Of a stretch of 64,000 nt of DNA, positions 40,388 to 47,307 are shown in pieces (the stretch's first letter is position 1; the number at the start of each line of letters is the position of its first letter). Below the pieces are notes generated by a model that was not told the DNA's origin, made no database searches, and was given only the letters and a program-made list of their open reading frames with translations. Position numbers and translations under genes: made by a program. Where the stretch lies: positions 1,674,001 to 1,738,000 of the forward strand of contig OY969094.1 of NCBI GenBank assembly GCA_963697695.1. The letters run 5' to 3'. The DNA is from VRUE01 sp963697695 (GTDB lineage: Bacteria > Actinomycetota > Thermoleophilia > Solirubrobacterales > 70-9).

Positions 40388-42100
40388 CTAAGTGGGCCGC
40401 TCGCCGGGCAACCAAATACCAGACTGCACGGGCGGCGAATCCGGCGTGGAAATGACCTTGAACGGGAGCGCCGGGGCGTCCTTCCACTTCATTTCGAACC
40501 GCTTCGTCGAGGGCTTCGGCCCATCAAGGACCTCGACCGAAGTCGGCTTCGGCACCTCTGCCTCGGCGATGCCCAAATCCACCTTGTTGCCGAAGACCTC
40601 GATGTCGATCGGGAAGCGGGCGACCGACGGGCCTTCCTCGTGGCGCTTCAGCTCTTCCATTTCGTCGAGCGAGAGTTCGCCGGCCATCACCGGGTTCCGG
40701 TAGTAGCCACTGCCCGTCCTGATCACATTGGCGGCGATGCTCGCCGCTTCCGCTTCGGTGCCGAGGACCTCGTCGCCGATCTCGAAGCCGGTGATGCCGA
40801 CGGCGTCCCGGATCGTGATCAAATCTTCGAAGAGCTTCGCCGCAGCCACGTTCTCCGGAGCACGGTCCTCGTGCTGACCGCCCTTGATCGGGATCGAACC
40901 AAGCGAGGCGAGGCCCGGGATCTCCATCGTCCCAGTGCCCTTGTCCCAGGCGATCAGGAGGCGGGCAGCCTCGAGGGCGCCTTGCAGATTCTCCGGCTCA
41001 GTCAGGTGTAGATCGAGCTGGGCATCGAGCGCCAGGCGCTCCCCCGAACGGCGAAAACGGAGGAAGAACGCAAGGGCGCCGTCGAAACGGGCGAATTCGG
41101 AGACCACCTCGCCATCGGCGAGCTCATCACGTGGCGGCACGGAGACCAACTCCAGCTTTCGCTCGATGAGCTTCCCATCGAGCTCACCCGTCAGCTTCAC
41201 CTCCTGCGCATGGGTGGGCCTGAAGACAAGGTTGGTGAGCTGCGGCTCCTCCGATACCGCGCGCACGGCCTCAGGGAGGCCCTTCATCGACACGGAGACC
41301 CCGTCCGGCAGCACGGCTTCACCGCGGCTGGCGAGCATCTCCGTCAACTCCCAGCGAGTGCCTATTCCCTCCTCACCCTCGGGAAACTCAAGCTCCGCGG
41401 TAACCGCATCGTCGTCGGTTTCCGGCCAGGCGGCAATCCGCAGCGTGCGATCCCGGCTCTCCTGGGTGACGACCATCACCGGCGGCTCCGCCCAAACCGG
41501 CTGCGGAGCGTCGCCGGTGGTGACAGCGACCTCAGTGCGGAAGTGCCGATCGCGGCGGCCAGCGGCGTCCGCCAGCTCGAGCCGGTCGATGATCGGATCC
41601 CCGCCCGGCCTCCTGGTCACCTGCAGGCCCCGCGCCTCCAGGTGCTCTGCCACCGCCAATGCCTGGTTCCGAGGGTCGGGCCCGAAAAACTCTTCGACGA
41701 AGCCCTCGTCCTTCTCCCGCAGCTGGGCAATCACCTGCGGTCCGGCGAGATAAGAGACGTCGACGCCGGGGTGGCGCTCGTTCAACTTTTCCCGGAAAGT
41801 CTTCTTGACCACCTGGCTCATCTTGCGAGGAAAGACGAACACGACCTCCTCGGCGCCATGCTTCTTGACCACGGAGTCCAGCGACTCGACGCAGTGCTCC
41901 CAATGAACGGCCCGCGGGTAGTGCTTGACCTGCCATGCCTTCGGCGCCGCGCCCGGTCGCTCCAGCAAGACGTCTGCGCCCCCGTCCTTCCCACCCAGGT
42001 GCTCAGCCTCGGGATGTCTCGCCTGAACCAAGGCAGCCACCAGATCCTCGAACCGTTCGTCGCCGAGATCCTCTAGGTCCCTGACAGTGAGAGCGCGCAT
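40388..42100 (-). CDS. Mrr-like PD-(D/E)XK nuclease with large novel C-terminal region
   Basis: 570 residues. Residues 1-130 fit the Mrr-type restriction endonuclease fold: E18 in 'DERFEDLVAALVQARHPEA', D43 in 'GGKDGGADVLLE' and Q57-x-K59 in 'AWQVKHYPRAVHWEHCVESL'. The remaining 440 residues are unrecognised, mainly beta-rich and acidic, with 'YYRNPVMAGELSLDEMEELK' near the end. Mrr-like nucleases typically restrict modified or foreign DNA. Alone between tRNA-derived repeats, it is a candidate single-gene defence effector with a C-terminal sensor. No ribosome site is visible before ATG 42100; a perfect hairpin occupies that place. Composition looks AT-richer than neighbours. Confidence 0.8.
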   Translation of the reverse strand: MRALTVRDLEDLGDERFEDLVAALVQARHPEAEHLGGKDGGADVLLERPGAAPKAWQVKHYPRAVHWEHCVESLDSVVKKHGAEEVVFVFPRKMSQVVKKTFREKLNERHPGVDVSYLAGPQVIAQLREKDEGFVEEFFGPDPRNQALAVAEHLEARGLQVTRRPGGDPIIDRLELADAAGRRDRHFRTEVAVTTGDAPQPVWAEPPVMVVTQESRDRTLRIAAWPETDDDAVTAELEFPEGEEGIGTRWELTEMLASRGEAVLPDGVSVSMKGLPEAVRAVSEEPQLTNLVFRPTHAQEVKLTGELDGKLIERKLELVSVPPRDELADGEVVSEFARFDGALAFFLRFRRSGERLALDAQLDLHLTEPENLQGALEAARLLIAWDKGTGTMEIPGLASLGSIPIKGGQHEDRAPENVAAAKLFEDLITIRDAVGITGFEIGDEVLGTEAEAASIAANVIRTGSGYYRNPVMAGELSLDEMEELKRHEEGPSVARFPIDIEVFGNKVDLGIAEAEVPKPTSVEVLDGPKPSTKRFEMKWKDAPALPFKVISTPDSPPVQSGIWLPGERPT

Positions 42101-42127
42101 GCCCGATGGCGAGCCTAGCCATCGGGC
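42101..42127 (-). promoter_or_regulatory. Perfect hairpin directly before the Mrr-like start codon
   Basis: GCCCGATGGC (42101-42110) and GCCATCGGGC (42118-42127) form a 10-bp stem with a 7-nt loop. The stem ends at the base next to the ATG at 42100, where a ribosome site would be. A protein operator or translational lock is possible. Upstream TGTAAT is a weak -10 candidate. Confidence 0.6.
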
Positions 42128-42323
42128 ACGACACCGGTCATTACAGAACTTCAGGATGTCTGGAGACCGGTTCCGACTTGGTGCGTAGAGTCGTGAGTTT
42201 GTCCGGCTTCGTAGCCTTTACAGCCGCCGGGGCACTTACTTATGTCGTGGGGCGAAGGTAGCTTCGCCGTCGGGGGAAAGCGAGGCGAAATCGCCGTCAA
42301 TCGCCACTAATCCCTTCGTATCG

Positions 42324-42355
42324 GCTCCATTTGGGCACTGGTGCCCAAATGGAGC
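42324..42355. repeat. 32-bp perfect palindrome
   Basis: GCTCCATTTGGGCAC (42324-42338), two central bases TG, then the exact complement (42341-42355). It lies in non-coding island DNA, about 225 bp upstream of the Mrr-like gene and 240 bp from the DUF4267-like gene's stop. May be a terminator, a recombinase or regulator site, or a mobile-element end. Confidence 0.7.
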
Positions 42356-42417
42356 ACATTCTGGGGCGGTTCGAACGGTCGTGAAAAAGCGAACCCGCAG
42401 ACGTGCAGGGACATCGA

Positions 42418-42436
42418 GCGATGGAGCTAGCCGGAC
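42418..42436 (-). repeat. 19-nt exact copy of the tRNA-Ala(CGC) 3' end
   Basis: gcgatggagctagccggac here equals 43102-43120, which covers the tRNA 3' end with its flank and part of the T arm. Same orientation, 684 bp away. After it the match is broken by a few inserted bases, then resumes briefly ('ctcgaacc'). Suggests an internal or secondary attachment remnant. Confidence 0.6.
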
Positions 42437-42593
42437 AACTCTCGAACCCGGAGTTCATCGCCAAACTGGCTGCTCTCCGTCGCAATCGATAGATAGGACG
42501 ACGAACTGCAGCTCGGTCTGTGGGCTTCCATCTCGCAGTGTGTCATGGCCTCACCTTCTGCTTCCACGCGAAAGAGGCAGTGTCGGCAGAACC

Positions 42594-42998
42594 TTAAAGG
42601 CGTTTGAGGATTCGCCAGCCGAGCACGCTGAACGGAATCCCGACGAGCGTCCAGGCGATCGCTGGTCGACGCGCTCCCGCGCTTGCCGTGACGAGGCCGA
42701 GACTGATCGCGGTGTCGCCGGTGTCGACAGCCGCCGACGCTGCAACCATCGTGCGTAGCGCGACCGGGTCGTCGCGCGCCGCAAGGGTGGCCAAGCCCAG
42801 GACTATGTCCCGCCCCCCCAGCACCCGTAGCAGTGCTTTTACCGACCCCGAACGACTCTCTTCGTCAGGAAAGCCCCACGATCGGAGCAGAGGGCCGGGA
42901 GCCGTGAGGACGCCGATTCCGATCACGGTACGCACCCCGGCGATCCAGAGTGCCGCGCGCGCGGCATCGGCGTCAACACTGCGGCTCGGAAGCTTCAT
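42594..42998 (-). CDS. Small membrane protein, DUF4267-like
   Basis: 134 residues from ATG 42998 ('MKLPSRSVDADAARAALWIA'). Four hydrophobic segments: 'AALWIAGVRTVIGIGVLTAP', 'LLRVLGGRDIVLGLATLAAR', 'RTMVAASAAVDTGDTAISLG' and 'AWTLVGIPFSVLGWRILKRL'. The Arg/Asp ('GGRD') and Asp-Thr-Gly-Asp positions inside helices fit DUF4267-type integral membrane proteins of unknown function. Between the 19-nt repeat and the intact tRNA. A longer in-frame reading upstream crosses the tRNA and is not real. Confidence 0.7.
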   Translation of the reverse strand: MKLPSRSVDADAARAALWIAGVRTVIGIGVLTAPGPLLRSWGFPDEESRSGSVKALLRVLGGRDIVLGLATLAARDDPVALRTMVAASAAVDTGDTAISLGLVTASAGARRPAIAWTLVGIPFSVLGWRILKRL

Positions 42999-43105
42999 CT
43001 GGCCAGGATAGCCACCCGCTGGTGGAGAGCCGCCACTCGTGCTGTTCCGCTGACCCTCTGTTGTCTTGCACGAGCAGCAATGGCTTAGCAAGCGAACTAT
43101 GGCGA

Positions 43106-43178
43106 TGGAGCTAGCCGGACTCGAACCGGCGACCTCCTGGGTGCGATCCAGGCGCTCTTCCAACTGAGCTATAGCCCC
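43106..43178 (-). tRNA. tRNA-Ala (anticodon CGC)
   Basis: 73 nt on the minus strand with a full cloverleaf. Acceptor GGGGCTA pairs with TAGCTCC, including the G3:U70 pair diagnostic for alanine tRNAs, with discriminator A. The anticodon stem CCTGG/CCAGG holds loop ATCGCAC, so anticodon CGC. T arm GCCGG-TTCGAGT-CCGGC. CCA is not encoded. Its 3' end faces the putative island. Confidence 0.95.
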
Positions 43179-43256
43179 GCGGGCGGGGATGGGAGGAACG
43201 TCCCAGGACCCTCGCAAGCGCAAGGATAACCGCATAATCTTTAGGTTCCCCCTCCA

Positions 43257-44120
43257 ATGGGCATTCTCGACGAGGCCATCCGGGAGCACCTTGAGCTGAA
43301 GCGCCAGCACGGCGCCGACGACTCCGAGCTGCAGCAGCTCGAGGACGAGGCGTTCGGCCCTCCTGAGCGACCCGGCAGTGAGGCTCCCGACCCGGCCGCC
43401 GAGGCGCCGACCCAGTTCATGGAGCAGCCCGACCTGGCCGAGAGTGAGGTCGCCGAGACCGATGGGGAGCAGGGCGCGAGGCGGGAGGTCACGATCGCCG
43501 ACCTGCAGGAGGCCCCGGAGCAAGCGGCTCCGGCCGAGGGCGAGGTCACCGAGGAGGCGGCTGAGGAGCCCGCCGAGGAGGAGGAGCCGGCGATGGAGCA
43601 CGAGGTCGTGTCCGACATACCGGAGCCCGCCGGTCCCTCGACCGAAGATCGCCACGCAATCTCCGAACAGCCGACCGAGCTCTTCGACGTCGAGGGGGAG
43701 CTGGCCGCCGGGCCGCCCAATCCCTCCGATGAGGATCTGGTCGAGGAGGAGATCGCGGAGCCCAGGCTCGCGCCCGCCGACCCGCTTGCCGGCTTGGACG
43801 AAGGCGACGTAGAGCCGACCGTCGAGGCAACCGGCGCCGATGAAGACGAGGACGACGAATTCTGGAACGAGCAGCGTCTCTCCGACGAACTCGACCAGGC
43901 GCTCGAGGCGCCGCGCGAGCCGGATCCGGAGCCCGAACCAGAGGACGAGCCCGAGACGACCGCCGAGCCGGAGGAAGAGCACGAGACCGACGAGCCGGAA
44001 GCATCCGAGCGCGACGAGGACGTGCTCGAGGAGACGCCCGACTTCCTCGAGGAGACCCCCGAGGACGACCAGCTCTGGTTCGAGCAGAAGCCGCCGAAGG
44101 ACTTCGACTTCGACGACTAG
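43257..44120 (+). CDS. Highly acidic protein of unknown function
   Basis: 287 residues, dominated by Glu, Asp, Ala and Pro. A conserved-looking N-terminus ('MGILDEAIREHLELKRQHGA') and C-terminus ('EETPDFLEETPEDDQLWFEQ' then 'KPPKDFDFDD') flank a variable, disordered-looking middle. I recall such bookended acidic proteins from Thermoleophilia; function unknown. No ribosome site before ATG 43257, so it may be leaderless. Upstream of the DrrAB-like genes in the same direction. Confidence 0.75.
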   Translation: MGILDEAIREHLELKRQHGADDSELQQLEDEAFGPPERPGSEAPDPAAEAPTQFMEQPDLAESEVAETDGEQGARREVTIADLQEAPEQAAPAEGEVTEEAAEEPAEEEEPAMEHEVVSDIPEPAGPSTEDRHAISEQPTELFDVEGELAAGPPNPSDEDLVEEEIAEPRLAPADPLAGLDEGDVEPTVEATGADEDEDDEFWNEQRLSDELDQALEAPREPDPEPEPEDEPETTAEPEEEHETDEPEASERDEDVLEETPDFLEETPEDDQLWFEQKPPKDFDFDD

Positions 44121-44151
44121 GTCCGTACCGGATTTTCGGTAGGTTGCCTAG

Positions 44152-45129
44152 ATAGCTGCTGACGCCGCGATAGAAGCAAGCGGGCTACATAAGTCCTATA
44201 AGGAGGTCAAGGCTCTCGACGGAGTCGACCTTCGCGCACCCGCCGGGACGATCCTCGCGCTGCTCGGCCCGAATGGGGCCGGCAAGACGACCGCTGTCCG
44301 CGTTCTCACCACCCTGCTGCGCCCCGACTCGGGCAGCGCCCGGGTCGCCGGCCTCGACGTGGTCGAAGAGGCAGCCCAGCTGCGCAGCCGCATCGGGCTG
44401 GCGGGGCAGTACGCCGCGGTCGACGAAACCCTGACCGGAGCCGAGAACCTGGAGATGGTCGGCCGCCTCTACCACCTGCCGAAGGGGGAGCCGAAGCGTC
44501 GCGCCGCCGAGCTGCTGGAGCGCTTCGACCTCGAGGAGTCCGCCCACCGCCTCGTCCGCACCTACTCGGGCGGCATGCGGCGCCGGCTCGACCTGGCGGC
44601 GGCGCTCGTCGCCAAACCGCCCGTCCTCTTCCTCGACGAGCCGACGACCGGCCTCGACCCGCGCAGCCGCATCGGCCTCTGGGAGACGATCGAGGCGCGG
44701 GTGGCGCAGGGCACGACCGTGCTGCTCACCACCCAGTACCTCGACGAGGCCGACCGGCTGGCCGACCGGATCGCGGTGATGGACCGCGGACGCGTGATCG
44801 CCGAGGGCAGCTCGGACGAGCTCAAGGACCAGGTCGGGGGAGAGCGGCTCGACGTGATGCTCGACGGCGATTCCGACGTCGAGGTCGCGATCGCCGCGCT
44901 CGAGTCGATCGCCGCCGACCGCCCTGCGATGTCCAACGGTGCGCTCAGCGTGCCGATCCGACATCGTCAGGGCGCGATCGCCGAGGCGGTACGCCGGCTC
45001 GACGAGGCCGGGGTGGGGATCGACGACGTCGCCATGCACCGGCCGACCCTCGACGACGTCTTTCTCACGCTCACCGGACGCGCGGCGGAGCCCGTCGAAG
45101 ATGGCGAGGACGAGGGGGAGGCTCGGTGA
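44152..45129 (+). CDS. ABC transporter ATPase, DrrA-like (non-canonical start)
   Basis: About 325 residues. Walker A 'GPNGAGKTTAVRVLTTLLRP', Q-loop region 'GLAGQYAAVDETLTGAEN', signature 'YSGGMRRRLDLAAAL', Walker B 'PVLFLDEPTTGLDPRS' and DrrA-style 'TTQYLDEADRLADR'. The conserved N-terminus ('AAIEASGLHKSYKEVKALDG') lies upstream of any ATG/GTG/TTG; the frame is open only back to a TAG at 44149. ATA at 44152 is where the initiator is expected. GTG 44359 would delete Walker A. Pairs with the permease overlapping by 4 nt. Exports drugs or lipids. Confidence 0.88.
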   Translation: MAADAAIEASGLHKSYKEVKALDGVDLRAPAGTILALLGPNGAGKTTAVRVLTTLLRPDSGSARVAGLDVVEEAAQLRSRIGLAGQYAAVDETLTGAENLEMVGRLYHLPKGEPKRRAAELLERFDLEESAHRLVRTYSGGMRRRLDLAAALVAKPPVLFLDEPTTGLDPRSRIGLWETIEARVAQGTTVLLTTQYLDEADRLADRIAVMDRGRVIAEGSSDELKDQVGGERLDVMLDGDSDVEVAIAALESIAADRPAMSNGALSVPIRHRQGAIAEAVRRLDEAGVGIDDVAMHRPTLDDVFLTLTGRAAEPVEDGEDEGEAR

Positions 45130-45899
45130 CCGGAATGCGCAACAGCGCCGCCGACATCCTCGTGCTGGCGCGGCGCAGCATCCTGCGCATCATCCGCGCG
45201 CCCGACCTGCTGCTCTCCTTCACCGTGCAGCCGATCATGTTCGTGCTGCTCTTCGTCTACGTCTTCGGCGGGGCGATCAGCACCCCCGGTTACGACTACG
45301 TCGACTTCCTGATCCCGGGGATCATCATCCAGACGATGTCCTTCGGCGGCTTCGTCACCGCGCTCGGCCTCTCGGAGGACCTGAAAAAGGGCCTAGTCGA
45401 CCGCTTCCGCTCGCTGCCGATGTCCCGCGCCGCGGTTCTCGCCGGCCGCACCCTCGCCGACATCGCGACCAACATGATCTCACTCGTCGTGATGATCATC
45501 GTCGGCCTGATCGCCGGCTTCTCCTTCGGCGCCTCGTTCATGCACGTGATCGCCGGCGTCGGCCTCGCCCTGCTCTTCGGCTACGCCTTCTCCTGGGTCT
45601 TCGCCTTCGTCGGCCTCTCCGCCTCCTCGCCCGAGGCGTCGCAGTCGTTCGGCTTCATCCTCATCTTCCCGCTCACCTTCATTTCCTCGGCCTTCGTCCC
45701 CGTCGACTCGATGCCGGGCGCCCTGCAGAGCTTCGCCGAAGTCAACCCCTTCACCGTCACGGTCGACGCGATGCGCGCCCTCTTCCTCGGCGCCCCCGCC
45801 GGCAACTCGATCTGGGGCGCCGTCCTCTGGTCGATCGGCATCGCCTCCGTCTTCGCCTTCCTCTCGGTCGCCCGCTACAAGCGGGCCGTCTCCAAGTAG
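45126..45899 (+). CDS. ABC-2 type permease, DrrB-like
   Basis: 257 residues from GTG 45126 (GTGA overlap with the ATPase). Six TM helices: 'LLLSFTVQPIMFVLLFVYVF', 'DFLIPGIIIQTMSFGGFVTA', the coupling region 'KGLVDRFRSLPMSRAAVLAG', and the ABC-2 signature 'SFGFILIFPLTFISSAFVPV'. Forms the exporter with the upstream ATPase; substrate unknown (daunorubicin-resistance family). Confidence 0.93.
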   Translation: MTGMRNSAADILVLARRSILRIIRAPDLLLSFTVQPIMFVLLFVYVFGGAISTPGYDYVDFLIPGIIIQTMSFGGFVTALGLSEDLKKGLVDRFRSLPMSRAAVLAGRTLADIATNMISLVVMIIVGLIAGFSFGASFMHVIAGVGLALLFGYAFSWVFAFVGLSASSPEASQSFGFILIFPLTFISSAFVPVDSMPGALQSFAEVNPFTVTVDAMRALFLGAPAGNSIWGAVLWSIGIASVFAFLSVARYKRAVSK

Positions 45900-45969
45900 C
45901 GGCAACTGTTGCGCTTTTGACCCATTTGGCGCGCCACACGTCGTTCGAAGCCCTCTACGGTCGAGCGGA

Positions 45970-46467
45970 GTGGCTTCTCTCAAGAGAAAGGGCGACCTCG
46001 CCGAGCTGAAGGTCGCCGTCGATCTGATGGAGCGTGGGTGTCGGCTCTCTATTCCCTTCGGTGAGGATTGCGACTACGACCTCATTGCAGATAAGGAAGG
46101 TCTACTTCATCGAGTTCAGGTCAAGTACACCGAGTCGAATGGCAGGACAATCCTTCTCAGGTGCCGTTCGCACTCGCTCACCAAAGGCAAGATTCGCCAA
46201 ACGAAGCACTACACAGCCAAGACCATCGACTGGCTCGCGGTCTATGACCGGACAACGGACCGTTGCTACTACTGCCCAGCCAGCGAGTTGGGTTCCGGCC
46301 GCTGCGAGCTGAGCCTGCGCCTTACACCGGCTCGCAATGGTCAGCGAGTGGGAATTCGCAATGCTCGGGACTACTTGGAGCCCGACTTGGAGCGGAGTCC
46401 GAGAGTGGAGCCAGCCGGGATCGAACCGGCGACCTCGTGCTTGCAAAGCACGCGCTCTGCCAACTGA
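45970..46467 (+). CDS. PD-(D/E)XK nuclease (group I intron endonuclease-like) running into tRNA-Ala
   Basis: 165 residues as read from GTG 45970. Nuclease core: E12 in 'KRKGDLAELKVAVDLMERG', D37 in 'DCDYDLIAD' and Q50-x-K52 in 'HRVQVKYTESNG', as in PF11645-type endonucleases. The last 20 residues ('VEPAGIEPATSCLQSTRSAN') are simply the antisense of the tRNA-Ala(TGC) 3' part, so the native C-terminus has been replaced at the tRNA. Composition is AT-richer than neighbours. Homing or defence role possible; acquired by transfer is inferred. Confidence 0.8.
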   Translation: MASLKRKGDLAELKVAVDLMERGCRLSIPFGEDCDYDLIADKEGLLHRVQVKYTESNGRTILLRCRSHSLTKGKIRQTKHYTAKTIDWLAVYDRTTDRCYYCPASELGSGRCELSLRLTPARNGQRVGIRNARDYLEPDLERSPRVEPAGIEPATSCLQSTRSAN

Positions 46468-46478
46468 GCTATGGCCCC
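46406..46478 (-). tRNA. tRNA-Ala (anticodon TGC)
   Basis: 73 nt, minus strand. Acceptor GGGGCCA pairs with TGGCTCC with G3:U70 and discriminator A. Anticodon stem CGTGC/GCACG with loop TTTGCAA gives TGC. T arm GCCGG-TTCGATC-CCGGC. CCA not encoded. The 3' end overlaps antisense the nuclease gene. A 6-bp hairpin (46479-46484 with 46492-46497) precedes it. Confidence 0.96.
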
Positions 46479-46483
46479 GCGCC

Positions 46484-46714
46484 TCAATTGTAGGCGCGAA
46501 GATCGATCAGCCTGCGAGCCCGATCATCAGCTGGGGGTGGTCGTTCGGTCGACCTTGACCGGGACCTGGGCGCCGTGTCGTTGACACCTTCGCCGGCGGG
46601 CTTCTCGGTCGGCGCCTGATCGGACTGCGCCTCTTCGTTTGCCTGCGCGAGGTCGTCCTTCGGCTTCTGCTTGCCGGTATCGCCCAGGTCTCGCAGCTCC
46701 TTGAACATGCCCAT
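46484..46714 (-). CDS. Small hydrophilic protein, possibly frameshifted at its end
   Basis: 76 residues from ATG 46714, 3 bp after the stop of the reductase-like gene, so probably co-transcribed. N-terminus 'MGMFKELRDLGDTGKQKPKD' resembles short actinobacterial proteins that begin MGMFK. The end ('RSRSRSTERPPPADDRARR') is Arg/Ser-rich and unlike the start; another frame gives 'GRPNDHPQLMIGLAG' before a stop, so a frameshift is possible. Function unknown; weak ribosome site. Confidence 0.45.
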   Translation of the reverse strand: MGMFKELRDLGDTGKQKPKDDLAQANEEAQSDQAPTEKPAGEGVNDTAPRSRSRSTERPPPADDRARRLIDLRAYN

Positions 46715-46717
46715 CGC

Positions 46718-47284
46718 TCAGCCCGCCGGCTCGTAGACCAGGATCCCGACTCCGTCGCCGACCATCTTCGAGTCCTTCAGTCGCAAGGATTTCTTGTCGC
46801 TGGTCTCGCCGAAGAGGCGCTTGCCGTCGCCGAGGACGACCGGGAAGACCATCAGCCGCAGCTCGTCGACCAGGTCGTTCTCCAGCAGCGTCTGTGCGAG
46901 TTCGGCGCTGCCGTGGACGACGATGTCGCCGTCCTGCTCCTGCTTCAGTTTCGCGACCGCTTCGGCGACGTCTCCCTCGAGCACGGTCGAGTTGGTCCAC
47001 TCGGGGTCGACCAGGGTCGTGGAGACGACGTACTTGGGCATGTTGTTGAACTTGTCGGCGAACTCGCCCTCACGCTGGGGCCAGGCCGCGGCGAAGCCTT
47101 CGTAGGTCACCCGGCCGAGCAGCAGCGCCTCAGATGCCATGGTCTCGTCGAGCTTGAACTGGTCGCCCTCCTCGCCGCGGGAGATCTCGAAGCTCCAGCC
47201 GCCGTGCTTGAAGTCCTCGGACCCGCCGGGATCCTCGACCACTCCGTCGAGCGAGATGAACTCGGTGACGACGATCCTTCCCAT
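46718..47284 (-). CDS. Dihydrofolate reductase family protein (RibD C-terminal-like), second copy
   Basis: 188 residues, GGAGGAGG before ATG 47284. Same layout as the copy at 2697: 'RIVVTEFISLDGVVEDPGGS', 'LLGRVTYEGFAAAWPQREGE', 'NNMPKYVVSTTLVDPEWTNS', 'GSAELAQTLLENDLVDELRL', 'PVVLGDGKRLFGE'. NADPH-binding fold expected, substrate unknown. Follows lipA on the same strand after 23 bp. Confidence 0.9.
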   Translation of the reverse strand: MGRIVVTEFISLDGVVEDPGGSEDFKHGGWSFEISRGEEGDQFKLDETMASEALLLGRVTYEGFAAAWPQREGEFADKFNNMPKYVVSTTLVDPEWTNSTVLEGDVAEAVAKLKQEQDGDIVVHGSAELAQTLLENDLVDELRLMVFPVVLGDGKRLFGETSDKKSLRLKDSKMVGDGVGILVYEPAG

Positions 47285-47307
47285 CGTGCCTCCTCCGGTT
47301 GCTCTGC

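Larger units (their letters stand above)
42128..42593. other. Non-coding island segment
   Basis: About 465 bp without a supportable gene. Contains a hairpin GGCGAAG-GTAG-CTTCGCC (42251-42268), the long palindrome at 42324 and the tRNA-Ala 3'-end copy at 42418. A 23-codon frame starts in that copy (ATG 42421 to TAG 42492, beginning 'MELAGQLSNPEF') and may be the tail of a lost gene. Lower G+C than flanking genes by eye. Confidence 0.5.
39994..43147. mobile_element. Putative integrated island at tRNA-Ala(CGC), no integrase left
   Basis: The intact tRNA-Ala (43106-43178, minus) has its 3' end facing left. On that side are a 19-nt exact copy of its 3' end (42418-42436) and, further out, a 44-bp diverged 3'-half copy (39994-40037). 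This nested arrangement suggests one or two integrations into the same tRNA. Contents: an Mrr-like nuclease gene, a small membrane protein gene and two non-coding stretches with strong inverted repeats. No recombinase gene is recognisable, so the island looks fixed or decayed. Boundaries are inferred. Confidence 0.5.

Noticed and set aside
42999..43982. A 462-residue protein extending the DUF4267-like gene
   Set aside because: The extension runs through the tRNA-Ala gene and antisense to the acidic protein; the membrane protein alone begins at ATG 42998.
46406..46467. Genuine C-terminus of the nuclease at 45970
   Set aside because: The 20 residues are the antisense translation of a tRNA, a known source of false protein tails.
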